Positions 25,909-34,319 of a stretch of 34,401 nucleotides of DNA are shown here, in pieces (within the stretch, counting starts at the first letter, position 1; each line of letters begins with the position of its first letter). This stretch comes from an uncultured Paracoccaceae bacterium (GTDB lineage Bacteria > Pseudomonadota > Alphaproteobacteria > Rhodobacterales > Rhodobacteraceae). The stretch covers positions 1 through 34,401 of the forward strand of contig CAJXWO010000030.1 of assembly GCA_913062865.1 (NCBI GenBank), read 5' to 3'. The notes under the pieces are model-generated. The model did no database searches and was not told the origin of the DNA. It saw only the letters and a program-made list of their open reading frames with translations. A program made the translations under genes and the position numbers.

Positions 25909-25910
25909 GC

Positions 25911-26852
25911 ATGGTCGGCCTGCGCTGGATCTCGGGCTTTCTGGACGCGGCCGCCGCCGAACAGGGGGCATCGCGGAACACACTGCTGGCCTACGGCCGG
26001 GATCTGAAGGATTTTCATGGCTGGCTGAACGGGCGCGGGGGCGATCTGCAAACAGCCAAACAGGCGGATGTGGAGGCCTACCTCGTCCATTGCGACGCCC
26101 AGGGTCTTGCGGCATCGACCCGGGCACGGCGGCTGTCGGCGATCAAGCAGCTTTACCGCTTCGCCTTCGAAGAGGGGCTGCGCACCGACAATCCCGCGCT
26201 GCGGATCCAGGGGCCTGGCCGGTCCAAGGCATTGCCCAAGACATTGAGCCATGACGAGGTCGACCGCCTGCTCGATGCGGCGCGCGCCCATGGCCGGACC
26301 CAGACCGACCGGCTGCGCAACACCTGTCTGATGGAGCTGCTTTATGCCACCGGGCTGCGCGTAAGCGAACTCGTCGGCCTGCCGGTGGCCGCGGCCCGGG
26401 GCGATCCGAGGGTGCTTCTGGTGCTGGGCAAGGGCGGCAAGGAACGCATCGTGCCGCTGTCACCACCGGCCCGGACCGCACTGCGCGCCTGGCTCGAGGT
26501 GCGCGACGCGGCCGAAAGGGCGGCGCGGAGCAAGGGCCACCCACCCTCGCGCCATCTGTTCCCGTCCTCGGGCCAGAGCGGGCACCTGACGCGCAACCGC
26601 TTCTACCTTCTGATCAAGGAGCTTGCCGTGGCAGCCGGCATATCCCCGGACAAGGTCACACCCCACACCATGCGCCATGCCTTTGCCACCCATCTTCTGG
26701 CCGGCGGCGCCGATCTGCGCGCGATCCAGACGCTTCTGGGGCATGCCGATGTCGCCACGACCGAGATCTACACCCATGTCCTCGAAGAGCGATTGAAATC
26801 ACTGGTGCTGGAACATCACCCATTGGCCCGGGATCGCGACGGCCCATCTTGA
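25911..26852 (+). CDS. xerD: Tyrosine recombinase XerD
   Basis: Site-specific recombinase that, with XerC, resolves chromosome dimers at dif. The 313-aa protein has an N-terminal SAM-like core-binding domain (about 1-95, with NTLLAYGRDLKDFHGWL). The catalytic domain carries Arg in GLRVSELVGL, Lys in GKGGKERIVPL, HTMRHAFATHLL (His and Arg), the His in LLGHADVATTEIYTHV, and the nucleophilic Tyr in that same segment. The frame runs open far upstream, but that part overlaps the unknown gene; ATG 25911 is the sensible start. No dif site is recognised here. The assignment as XerD rather than XerC rests on overall resemblance. Confidence 0.92.
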   Translation: MVGLRWISGFLDAAAAEQGASRNTLLAYGRDLKDFHGWLNGRGGDLQTAKQADVEAYLVHCDAQGLAASTRARRLSAIKQLYRFAFEEGLRTDNPALRIQGPGRSKALPKTLSHDEVDRLLDAARAHGRTQTDRLRNTCLMELLYATGLRVSELVGLPVAAARGDPRVLLVLGKGGKERIVPLSPPARTALRAWLEVRDAAERAARSKGHPPSRHLFPSSGQSGHLTRNRFYLLIKELAVAAGISPDKVTPHTMRHAFATHLLAGGADLRAIQTLLGHADVATTEIYTHVLEERLKSLVLEHHPLARDRDGPS

Positions 26853-26910
26853 ACAGAGGCCGCCCCGCCCCCATAACCCTGCAAAGCTTCTCACGGACCG
26901 AACCTCTTTC

Positions 26911-28224
26911 ATGGACCCTGCCCAAACCGCGCTTGACGGCGCATTCTGGATCACCGCCGGCGCGATTGCGCTTCTTCTCGTGTTGTCCGGCATGTTTTCG
27001 GGCAGTGAAACCGCCCTGACCGCGGCATCGCGCGGCAAGCTGCGCGTGCGCGCCGACAAGGGCGACCGGGGGGCGGTAAGGGCTCTCAACATCACCGAAG
27101 ACAACGAGCGGCTGATCGGGTCGGTCCTGTTGGGCAACAACCTGGTCAACATCCTGGCCACGTCGTTGGCCACCGCCATGTTCACGCGGCTTTTCGGCGA
27201 ATCCGGCGTGGCGCTGGCCACGCTGATCATGACCCTTCTGGTCCTGATCTTTGCCGAGGTGCTGCCCAAGACCTATGCCATCACCAATGCCGAGGCCGCG
27301 GCGAGCCGGGCCGCACCGGTGATCGCGGTCGTCATCTCGGTCTTTTCGCCTATCGTGAGCGCCGTGCGCTTTTTCGTCCGCGGCGTCCTGCGCGTCTTCG
27401 GGGTCAAGACCGACCCCGACAGCCATATCCTTGCCGTGCGCGAGGAAATCGCGGGCGCGCTCAACCTCGGCCATTCCGAAGGTGTCGTCGAGAAAGAAGA
27501 TCGCGACCGGATCCTCGGCGCGCTCGACCTTGGCGACCGCACGGTCGAAGAGATCATGCTGCACCGGTCGCGGATCGAGATGATCAACGCCGACGACCCG
27601 CCGCGCACGATCCTGGAACAATGTCTCGAAAGCAGCCACACCCGTCTGCCCGTCTACAAGGACGACCCCGAGAACATCATCGGCGTGATCCATGCCAAGG
27701 ATCTCCTGCGCACCATGTACCGGCTGATCGAGGGCACCGAGGACGAGCGCAAGGGTATCGAGACCTTCGCGATCACCGACGTGGCGATGCCGCCCTACTT
27801 CATTCCCGACACCACGTCGCTGGACGAGCAGATGCGCCAGTTCCTGCGCCGCCGCACCCATTTCGCGCTGGTGGTGGACGAATACGGCTCGCTCGAAGGG
27901 CTGATCACGCTTGAGGACATCCTCGAAGAGATCGTGGGCGAGATCACCGACGAGTTCGACCCGGACGCGGACCACCCGATCCGCAAGGCCGAGGATGGTC
28001 AGTTCATGGTCGATGGCGCGATGACGATCCGCGATCTCAACCGCGCCACGGACTGGTCGTTGCCCGATGACGAGGCCAATACCGTCGCCGGTCTTGTGAT
28101 CCACGAGGCACAAACGATCCCCTCGCCCGGACAGGTCTTCAGCTTTCACGGGTTCCGCTTCGAGGTCGTGTCGCGCAAGGACAATCGCCTGACCCGGCTC
28201 AAGATCCGGCCCTTGGTCTCCTGA
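26911..28224 (+). CDS. Hemolysin-family (HlyC/CorC) CNNM/CBS membrane protein
   Basis: 437 aa. The N-terminal CNNM (DUF21) domain has about four hydrophobic segments (about 12-30, 65-90, 100-125, 140-160), with GMFSGSETALTAASRGKL and GNNLVNILATSLAT. A CBS pair (about 205-330) and a C-terminal CorC_HlyC domain (about 345-435) follow. Family members are linked to magnesium or cobalt efflux; the hemolysin name is historical. It follows xerD by 58 bases and may be on the same transcript. No strong Shine-Dalgarno is seen before ATG 26911. Confidence 0.92.
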   Translation: MDPAQTALDGAFWITAGAIALLLVLSGMFSGSETALTAASRGKLRVRADKGDRGAVRALNITEDNERLIGSVLLGNNLVNILATSLATAMFTRLFGESGVALATLIMTLLVLIFAEVLPKTYAITNAEAAASRAAPVIAVVISVFSPIVSAVRFFVRGVLRVFGVKTDPDSHILAVREEIAGALNLGHSEGVVEKEDRDRILGALDLGDRTVEEIMLHRSRIEMINADDPPRTILEQCLESSHTRLPVYKDDPENIIGVIHAKDLLRTMYRLIEGTEDERKGIETFAITDVAMPPYFIPDTTSLDEQMRQFLRRRTHFALVVDEYGSLEGLITLEDILEEIVGEITDEFDPDADHPIRKAEDGQFMVDGAMTIRDLNRATDWSLPDDEANTVAGLVIHEAQTIPSPGQVFSFHGFRFEVVSRKDNRLTRLKIRPLVS

Positions 28225-28270
28225 GCCGATGGCCTGAGACAGGGCCCGACCCCGCGCGGCCCCCGCAGCA

Positions 28271-28885
28271 TCAGTCGAAGGGCCAGAGCCGCCCCAGGAA
28301 GCCGCCGCCCCGGCCCAGATCCAGGTCAGGCGACTCCATGCCGCCTGACAGGAACCCCGTGTAGGGGCTGTCCGCCTCGCTCATCTCTCGCAGGATCAGC
28401 GTGCCATACCCCTTACCCCAGCCGAAACGCAGGCTGCGCGCGGCTTCGGGGATCGTGCCCTCGAGCGTCAGGAAGGACGCCCGCGGCAGCGCCACGTTCC
28501 CCAGTTCTCCGGGGTCGAAACCGGTCATCGACAGCGGCACGTCCACGCCGCGATCCGTGGTCAGCGTCATGCCCGACAAGATGCGCGGGGCCGCCGCCGT
28601 CATCTCGACCGACAGCGCCCCCGGCGGCAAAGCGCGCAGGCGGTCGTATTCGTCCGAGCCGTCGGTGGCATTCGTGTCCATCAGCCCGTCAAGGTCGATC
28701 CCGGCGATGAACGCTTCGGCATTCATGCGCATCTTGACGGTGACCTTGCCCTCCTCGAAAGAGATCTGGCCGATCGTGGCCGACACCTCGTGGGCGGCTG
28801 CGGAGACCCCGATTGCGGCCCAGAGGGTTGACACCAGGGCCACGAGGCGCAGGTTCCGCGCGAGATATCTGAGAGGTGCGATCAT
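28271..28885 (-). CDS. Exported protein of unknown function, divergent partner of DUF4198 gene
   Basis: 204 aa. The N-terminus MIAPLRYLARNLRLVALVSTLWAAIGVSAAAHE is a clear signal peptide. The mature part is mostly beta-prone, with EGKVTVKMRMNAEAFIAGIDL and a later FLTLEGTIPEAARSLRFGWGKGYGTLILR. This is loosely reminiscent of the extracellular N-terminal region of HupE/UreJ_2-type proteins, but the membrane domain of that family is absent; I hold this lightly. Longer in-frame starts lack a signal peptide, so ATG 28885 is chosen. AGGGAACGGAAC upstream serves as its ribosome-binding site but lies inside the opposite gene. The C-terminus is Gly- and Asp-rich. Confidence 0.8.
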   Translation of the reverse strand: MIAPLRYLARNLRLVALVSTLWAAIGVSAAAHEVSATIGQISFEEGKVTVKMRMNAEAFIAGIDLDGLMDTNATDGSDEYDRLRALPPGALSVEMTAAAPRILSGMTLTTDRGVDVPLSMTGFDPGELGNVALPRASFLTLEGTIPEAARSLRFGWGKGYGTLILREMSEADSPYTGFLSGGMESPDLDLGRGGGFLGRLWPFD

Positions 28886-29699
28886 GTTCCGTTCCCTGGC
28901 TTCGGTGCTGGCGACGCTAGCGGCCGTGGCCGCCCTGCCCGCCTTTGGACACGAAACGTGGCTCGATGCCAAGCGCTGGCAAGTCGCACCGGAGTCCCGG
29001 ATCGCGGTGGACCTGATCAACGGCGAGAGATTCGCCGGGATCGAGCTGGCCTATTTCCAGCGTCGGATCGAGCGGCTGGAGGCGCTGCGTGACGGCGCGG
29101 GTGCGCCGATCGACGGGCGCGCGGGCGACATCCCCGCGATCCAGATGGACGCGGGGGCAGAGGGGCTTGTGCGCATCGTCTACCGCTCCAACCTCAGCCG
29201 CCTGACCTATACCGAGGACAACCAGTTCGCAGACTTCGTCGCGCACAAGGCGCTCGAGGGCACGATGGCGGCCCATACCGCGCGGGGACTGCCCGAAACC
29301 GGCTTTAACGAGGGCTACCGGCGCTTTGCCAAGGCGCTGATCGGCGTGGGCGATGGTGCCGGTCGCGACACGCGCGCCGGGCTCGAGACCGAGTTCGTGG
29401 CGCTGGCCAACCCCTACACGGACGATCTGTCCGGCGGGCTGCCGGTCCAGTTGTTCTACCGGCAGGACGTCCGGGCCGATGCACAGATCGAGATCTTCGA
29501 GCGCGCACCGGATGGCAACGTCACCGTAAGCACCCTGCGCACCGATGCCGAGGGCCGCGCCACGATCCCGGTGCGCCCGGGGCATGTCTACCTGCTGGAT
29601 GCCGTCGTGATCCGCGAGCCCGAACCAGTCCTGGCCGAAGAGGAAGAGATCGTCTGGGAAACGCTATGGGCCGCGATGACCTTCGCCGTGCGGGAATAG
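28884..29699 (+). CDS. DUF4198 domain exported protein
   Basis: 271 aa with signal peptide MFRSLASVLATLAAVAALPAFGHE. It continues with HETWLDAKRWQVAPESRIAVDLINGERF, a typical DUF4198 opening, and ends in a carboxypeptidase-regulatory-like beta domain (ERAPDGNVTVSTLRTDAEGRATIPVRPGHVYLLDAVVIRE). DUF4198 proteins often accompany nickel or cobalt uptake systems. Its ATG (28884-28886) overlaps the start codon of the opposite gene by two bases, and its Shine-Dalgarno GAGAGG lies within that gene. psuK starts 36 bases downstream, so read-through is possible. Confidence 0.88.
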   Translation: MFRSLASVLATLAAVAALPAFGHETWLDAKRWQVAPESRIAVDLINGERFAGIELAYFQRRIERLEALRDGAGAPIDGRAGDIPAIQMDAGAEGLVRIVYRSNLSRLTYTEDNQFADFVAHKALEGTMAAHTARGLPETGFNEGYRRFAKALIGVGDGAGRDTRAGLETEFVALANPYTDDLSGGLPVQLFYRQDVRADAQIEIFERAPDGNVTVSTLRTDAEGRATIPVRPGHVYLLDAVVIREPEPVLAEEEEIVWETLWAAMTFAVRE

Positions 29700-29735
29700 C
29701 TTGCGCCCCCCGATCGCGCACGGCACAACCTCGCC

Positions 29736-30632
29736 ATGACATCCGGCCAGAAACAGATCCTGTGTATCGGCAGCGTTCTTTGGGACGTTGTCGGCCGCAC
29801 GTCGGTTCACATGAAGGCCGGTGCGGACGTGCCCGGGCGCATCACGCGGCTGCCCGGCGGCGTGGCGTTGAACATCGCCATGACACTGGCGCGGTTCGGT
29901 CTGGCGCCCACGCTTCTGAGCGCGGTTGGACAGGACGCCGAAGGCCATGACCTTGTCGCCGCCTGCGCGGCGCTGGGCGTGGGCACCGACCATCTCTATC
30001 GGTCCGAAGACCTGCCCACGGACCGCTACATGGCGGTCGAAGCGGCCAACGGCCTGATCGCTGCCATCGCCGATGCCCATTCGCTCGAGACCGCGGGCGC
30101 GCGGATCCTGCAACCCCTGTCGGACGGTCGGCTGGGGACGGAGGCAGAGCCCTATCGCGGCGCGATCGCGCTTGACGGCAACCTGACCTTGACGCTGCTC
30201 GAAGACATCGCGGCCAGCCCGCTCTTCGCCGCCGCGGATCTGCGCATCGCGCCCGCCTCTCCGGGCAAGGCGACCCGGTTGCGGCCCTTCCTGGCCCATG
30301 GCCGCGGCATTCTTTACGTCAATCGCGAAGAGGCCGGGCATCTGTGCGGCACACAGTTCGACACGTCGCGCAGCGCCGCCCTCGCCCTGCTGGAGCGCGG
30401 GGCCGAACGGGTGTTGGTGACCGATGGCGACCGCCCGTGCTGTGATGCCGATGCGGCCGGATGCGAGGTGCAGACCCCGCCCGAGGTGATGGTGACCCGC
30501 ATCACTGGCGCAGGCGACACCTTCATGGCCGCCCATATCGCCGCCGAGCTGGACGGCGCGGACCGGGCCACGGCGCTGACCCGCGCGCTCGACGCCGCGG
30601 CGGCCTATGTATCCGGAAAGACCGAGCTATGA
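29736..30632 (+). CDS. psuK: PfkB-family kinase, probable pseudouridine kinase
   Basis: 298 aa. It has the PfkB N-terminal pattern IGSVLWDVVGRTSVHMKAGADVPGRITRLPGGVALNIAMTLARFG and the C-terminal catalytic ITGAGDTFMAAHIAAEL with the general-base aspartate. PfkB proteins phosphorylate sugars or nucleosides. The ATGA overlap with the pseudouridine-5'-phosphate glycosidase gene points to pseudouridine as substrate, giving the PsuK-PsuG route to uracil and ribose-5-phosphate. The start has no strong Shine-Dalgarno. Confidence 0.88.
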   Translation: MTSGQKQILCIGSVLWDVVGRTSVHMKAGADVPGRITRLPGGVALNIAMTLARFGLAPTLLSAVGQDAEGHDLVAACAALGVGTDHLYRSEDLPTDRYMAVEAANGLIAAIADAHSLETAGARILQPLSDGRLGTEAEPYRGAIALDGNLTLTLLEDIAASPLFAAADLRIAPASPGKATRLRPFLAHGRGILYVNREEAGHLCGTQFDTSRSAALALLERGAERVLVTDGDRPCCDADAAGCEVQTPPEVMVTRITGAGDTFMAAHIAAELDGADRATALTRALDAAAAYVSGKTEL

Positions 30633-31549
30633 CCCCATCCTTCACCCCGACCCTGTCGCCCGAGGTGGCCGAGGCGCTGGCGAACGGCGCGCCGGTCGTC
30701 GCGCTCGAGTCCACGATCATCACCCATGGCATGCCCTGGCCGCGCAACCTCGAAAGCGCCCGCGAGGTCGAGGCCGATCTGCGGGCCGCCGGGGCCGTGC
30801 CCGCCACGATCGCCGTGATCGACGGCACGCTGCATGCAGGTCTGACCGATCCCCAGCTCGAAGCGCTGGCCCAGACCCGCAACGCCGCCAAGCTGTCGCG
30901 TGCGGACCTGGCCGCCAGCCTTGCGCGGGGCGGCACCGGGGCCACCACCGTGGCCGCCACCATGATCGGTGCGCGTCTCGCAGGCCTCGGCGTCTTCGCC
31001 ACCGGCGGAATCGGCGGGGTCCACAAAGGGGCCGACCAGAGCTTCGACATCTCGGCTGATCTGCAGGAACTGGCCCGCACCCCCGTCACGGTGGTCGCGG
31101 CGGGCGCCAAGGCGATCCTCGACATTCCCAAGACACTTGAAGTGCTGGAAACGCTGGGCGTGCCGGTGATCGCCTATGGGCAGGACACCTTCCCCGCTTT
31201 CTGGTCGCGCGAAGCTGGCGTGGCCGCGCCGCTGCGCATGGACAGCGCAGCAGAGATCGCCGCCGCACACCGGATGCGGGCGGCGCTGGGGATCGAGGGC
31301 GGTCAGCTGGTGGCCAACCCGATTCCGTCCGAGGCCGAGATCCCGCGCGACGTCATGGAACCGGCCATCGCCCGCGCGACCGAGGACGCAGCCCGCCACG
31401 GCATCACCGGCAAGGCGGTCACCCCTTACCTCTTGCAGCGGATCTACGAGCTGACCGAGGGCCGCTCGCTCGCCGCGAACCGGGCGCTTGTGCGCAACAA
31501 TGCCAAGCTTGCGGCGGGGATTGCCCACGCCTTGTGCAGTGGGACCTAA
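30629..31549 (+). CDS. psuG: Pseudouridine-5'-phosphate glycosidase
   Basis: Cleaves the C-C glycosidic bond of pseudouridine 5'-phosphate to uracil and ribose 5-phosphate. The 306-aa protein carries the family hallmarks ALESTIITHGMPWPRN, AVIDGTLHAGLTDPQLEAL, ARGGTGATTVAATMIGA, FATGGIGGVHKGA and PVIAYGQDTFPAFW. Length is normal (about 300-310 aa). The earlier in-frame start inside psuK is rejected in favour of ATG 30629. No pseudouridine transporter gene is adjacent. Confidence 0.95.
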   Translation: MTPSFTPTLSPEVAEALANGAPVVALESTIITHGMPWPRNLESAREVEADLRAAGAVPATIAVIDGTLHAGLTDPQLEALAQTRNAAKLSRADLAASLARGGTGATTVAATMIGARLAGLGVFATGGIGGVHKGADQSFDISADLQELARTPVTVVAAGAKAILDIPKTLEVLETLGVPVIAYGQDTFPAFWSREAGVAAPLRMDSAAEIAAAHRMRAALGIEGGQLVANPIPSEAEIPRDVMEPAIARATEDAARHGITGKAVTPYLLQRIYELTEGRSLAANRALVRNNAKLAAGIAHALCSGT

Positions 31550-31630
31550 GAAAACGCGCAAAGCCCAAGCCCCATGTTGTATGCCCCGGACAAAGTGCTT
31601 AACTGACCGCGGGATACAGGACCCGGCCCG

Positions 31631-32320
31631 ATGACCACGCCCTTCGACGAAGACCCCCACAGACGCAACAAACCCGGCATGTTCGCCGGGCTGCGCGCCA
31701 GTTTCCTCACCGGCATCGTGGTGATTGCCCCGGTCGGGCTGACCGTCTGGCTGATCTGGACCGTGATCGGTTGGGTCGACGGCTTCGTGCTGCCCCTGGT
31801 GCCGGGCCGGTTCAACCCGGAGCAGTATATCGGGATCAATCTGCGCGGCGTCGGCGTGATCTTCTTCCTGCTGTTCACCATCGTGGTGGGCTGGATCGCC
31901 AAGGGGCTGATCGGCCGGTCGCTCATCCGCTATGCCGAGAACGTGGTTGACCGGATGCCCGTGGTCCGCTCGATCTATTCGGGCGTCAAGCAGATCGCCG
32001 AGACGGTGTTCGCCCAGTCCGAACGGTCCTTTGAAAAGGCGGTTCTGATCCAGTACCCGCGCAAGGGCATCTGGGCCATCGGCTTCATCTCGACCGAGGC
32101 ACGGGGCGAGGTTGCCGAAAAGGCCGAGACCGGCGGTGGCCTTTTGTCGGTGTTCGTGCCGACCACGCCCAACCCGACCTCTGGGTTCCTGCTGTTCTTC
32201 CCCGAGGAAGATGTGATCGAGCTGGACATGAGCGTGGAGGACGCGGCCAAGCTCGTGATTTCGGCGGGCTTGGTCTATCCCAACCCCAAGGATCCCCAAC
32301 AGCCCGAGCTGTTCAATTGA
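31631..32320 (+). CDS. DUF502 family membrane protein
   Basis: 229 aa. Two transmembrane helices, FLTGIVVIAPVGLTVWLIWTVIGWV (about 25-49) and GVGVIFFLLFTIVVGWIAKG (about 73-92), are followed by the conserved DUF502 region with VPVVRSIY-like segment RMPVVRSIYSGVKQIAETVF and VFVPTTPNPTSGFLLFFPEEDVIELDMSVEDA. The biochemical role of the family is not established. The last codons overlap the convergent patatin gene by eight bases. Transcription probably starts in the 81 bases after psuG, where no clear boxes are seen. Confidence 0.92.
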   Translation: MTTPFDEDPHRRNKPGMFAGLRASFLTGIVVIAPVGLTVWLIWTVIGWVDGFVLPLVPGRFNPEQYIGINLRGVGVIFFLLFTIVVGWIAKGLIGRSLIRYAENVVDRMPVVRSIYSGVKQIAETVFAQSERSFEKAVLIQYPRKGIWAIGFISTEARGEVAEKAETGGGLLSVFVPTTPNPTSGFLLFFPEEDVIELDMSVEDAAKLVISAGLVYPNPKDPQQPELFN

Positions 32321-33353
32321 ACATCGCTTCCAGGTCGACGGAGCTGCCCTGCCCGATCTGGTCGAAATGCGCGGCAAGGAAAGCATCGGCTGCGGTATAG
32401 CCCGCCTGTTTCAGCGTCGCGATGATATAGGCCGTGGGCACCAGCTTGGTTGCCACCGAAAGCTCGTTCATCAGCGGGTCATCCGCGATCATGTGGATAT
32501 GGACGCGCTTCATGCGGCCCTGTTCCAGCGTGCCGTCGCTCAGCAGCCGTTGGACAAAGCTGATCGCGCGCAATTCCCGCAGGAGCGACGAGTTGCAGCT
32601 GATCTCGTTGATCCGGTTCTGGATCTCCTGCGGTGCTTTCGGCACCGCGTCGCGCACAAGGGGGTTGATGTTGACCACCACGATATCGCTGGGCAGATGC
32701 CCTTCGAACATCGGGAACAGCGCAGGGTTGCCGGTGTAGCCGCCGTCCCAGAACGCCTCCACCTCCCCGGTGGCCGGGTCTTCGAATTCCACGGCCTGGA
32801 AGATCTCGGGCAGGCAGGCCGAGGCCAACAGAACCTCGGTCGAGATCTCGTCGCCGGAAAACACCCGGATCTTGCCGGTGCGCACATTGGTGGCGCTGAT
32901 GAACAGGTCCGGGCCGGCCTGGGCGCAGACCTCGTCGAAATCGAACTGGCGCACGATCCGTTGCAGCGGGTTCTGGTAGAACGGGCCGTAGGCATAGGGC
33001 GACACCATGCGGCTGTAGGTGTCGGCAAAGGAAAACGGTGCCGAGCTTTCCAGCGCGCGGCTGAAACTGCCCGGGCTCATGAAGGGCCCGCCGATCCAGG
33101 TGGCAAGCCGCATGTCGTTGATCCCGGACATCTGCGACCAGAGCCAGTCGAGCTGCGCCATGGCCCCTTCGCGCCCGTTCTCGATCAGCCCCGACTTGAC
33201 CGCCGCGCCGTTCAGCGCCCCGGCCGAGGTGCCGGACATGGCCGCGATTTCCAGCCGGTCATCTTCAAGAATGCGTTGCAGCACGCCCCAGGTGAAGGCG
33301 CCGTGGGCGCCCCCGCCCTGCAGGCCCAGATTGATGCGCTTTGGCTCCGCCAT
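32313..33353 (-). CDS. Patatin-like phospholipase / possible PHB depolymerase
   Basis: 346-aa serine hydrolase of the patatin family. The oxyanion motif GLQGGGAHGAF (about 10-20), nucleophile elbow GTSAG (S43) and catalytic aspartate in WDGGYTGN (D203) are present. No signal peptide is seen, so it is intracellular. It lies six bases downstream of the 3-hydroxybutyrate dehydrogenase gene. Patatin-like enzymes are known PHB depolymerases in haloarchaea (PhaZh1 type), so an intracellular PHB depolymerase role is plausible; lipid acyl hydrolase is the alternative. Confidence 0.9.
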   Translation of the reverse strand: MAEPKRINLGLQGGGAHGAFTWGVLQRILEDDRLEIAAMSGTSAGALNGAAVKSGLIENGREGAMAQLDWLWSQMSGINDMRLATWIGGPFMSPGSFSRALESSAPFSFADTYSRMVSPYAYGPFYQNPLQRIVRQFDFDEVCAQAGPDLFISATNVRTGKIRVFSGDEISTEVLLASACLPEIFQAVEFEDPATGEVEAFWDGGYTGNPALFPMFEGHLPSDIVVVNINPLVRDAVPKAPQEIQNRINEISCNSSLLRELRAISFVQRLLSDGTLEQGRMKRVHIHMIADDPLMNELSVATKLVPTAYIIATLKQAGYTAADAFLAAHFDQIGQGSSVDLEAMFN

Positions 33354-33359
33354 GACCGG

Positions 33360-34133
33360 TTACAGCGCGGTCCAGCCGCCATCGACGCTGATGGTCGTGC
33401 CGGTGATCTGGTCCGCGGCGGAGGAGCAGAGGAACACCGCCGTGCCGCCAATCTGTTCGACTGTGGCGAAATCCTTGGACGGCTGGCGTTCCAGGATAAC
33501 CTTCTCGATCGCCTCGTCCTCGGTCATGTCGTACTTTTTCGCGGTATCGGGGATCTGCGCCTCGACCAGCGGGGTGCGCACATAGCCCGGGCAGATCGCG
33601 TTGGCGGTGATCGGCTCTTTCGCGGTTTCGAGCGCAACGACCTTGGTCATGCCGACGATCCCGTGCTTGGCCGCAACATAGGCGGACTTGTAGGGCGACG
33701 CGGTCAGGCCATGGGCCGAAGCGATGTTGACCACCCGGCCCCACCCGGCCTTGCGCATCATCGGCAAGGCGGCGGCGGTGGTGTGAAAGGCCGACGACAT
33801 GTTGATCGCGATGATCGCGTCCCATTTCTCGACCGGAAATTCGTCGATGGCGGCGACGTGCTGGATGCCGGCGTTGTTCACCAGGATATCGCAGGCGCCC
33901 GCCTGCTCGATCAGCGCGCGGCACTCGTCGCCTTTGGACATGTCGGCCTTGATGTAGCGGGCGGTCACGCCGGTCTTGTCGGCGATCTCGCGGGCCAGTG
34001 CGTGATCCTCGTCGGTTTCGGTGTAGGAGTTCAGAACGACATCCGCGCCGGCGCGCGCCAGTTCCCACGCGACGCCGAGGCCGATCCCTGAATTCGATCC
34101 GGTGATAATGGCGGTTTTTCCAGACAGCGACAT
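33360..34133 (-). CDS. bdhA: 3-hydroxybutyrate dehydrogenase
   Basis: Short-chain dehydrogenase, 257 aa, interconverting 3-hydroxybutyrate and acetoacetate with NAD. The cofactor motif TGSNSGIGLG (11-20), NNAGIQHVAAIDEFP, and the catalytic Ser-Tyr-Lys in NIASAHGLTASPYKSAYVAAKHG are present. The segments GIQHV, NAICPGYVRTPLVEAQI and VFLCSSAADQITG are typical of BdhA rather than generic members. ATG 34133 has AAGGGGGA seven bases upstream; the longer start adds only six unsupported residues. It is the first gene of the operon with the patatin-like gene. Confidence 0.94.
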   Translation of the reverse strand: MSLSGKTAIITGSNSGIGLGVAWELARAGADVVLNSYTETDEDHALAREIADKTGVTARYIKADMSKGDECRALIEQAGACDILVNNAGIQHVAAIDEFPVEKWDAIIAINMSSAFHTTAAALPMMRKAGWGRVVNIASAHGLTASPYKSAYVAAKHGIVGMTKVVALETAKEPITANAICPGYVRTPLVEAQIPDTAKKYDMTEDEAIEKVILERQPSKDFATVEQIGGTAVFLCSSAADQITGTTISVDGGWTAL

Positions 34134-34290
34134 GGCGGTCCCCCTTGGCAAATGCGAGTCGCGCGCAGCCTAAGGAGGTGGCCTGGGGAATCATAGATGC
34201 CGCGCCGCAGAATTGCTGTGCGGTGCCGCGCCGGAGACGAAGGCGGGCAACGCCCTTGATATGAAGGGCTACGCGCGGATCTGGGCGCAT
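34134..34290. other. Upstream region of bdhA, no gene recognised
   Basis: This 157-base stretch should hold the bdhA promoter on the minus strand, but no convincing boxes are visible. On the plus strand a lone AAGGAGGT (34172-34179) precedes only short unconvincing frames. Confidence 0.3.
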
Positions 34291-34319
34291 AAAAAAAACG
34301 CCGGCACAAGGCCGGCGTT
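34291..34319 (-). terminator. Strong minus-strand intrinsic terminator
   Basis: AACGCCGGC (34297-34305) and GCCGGCGTT (34311-34319) form a 9-bp stem with loop ACAAG. On the minus strand it is followed by a run of eight T (34291-34298). It terminates a gene entering from beyond the right edge and insulates bdhA. Confidence 0.9.

Noticed and set aside
24318..25910. Long open frame in the XerD frame running through the 548-aa gene, which would make an 844-aa protein
   Set aside because: The upstream part is Arg/Gly/Ala/Pro-rich low-complexity sequence typical of a shadow frame in GC-rich DNA. XerD homologues start near 25911.
34172..34259. AAGGAGGT on the plus strand followed by short frames of about 20-27 codons
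   Set aside because: The ATG is too far from the Shine-Dalgarno or overlaps it, peptides are Arg-rich, and nothing supports coding.
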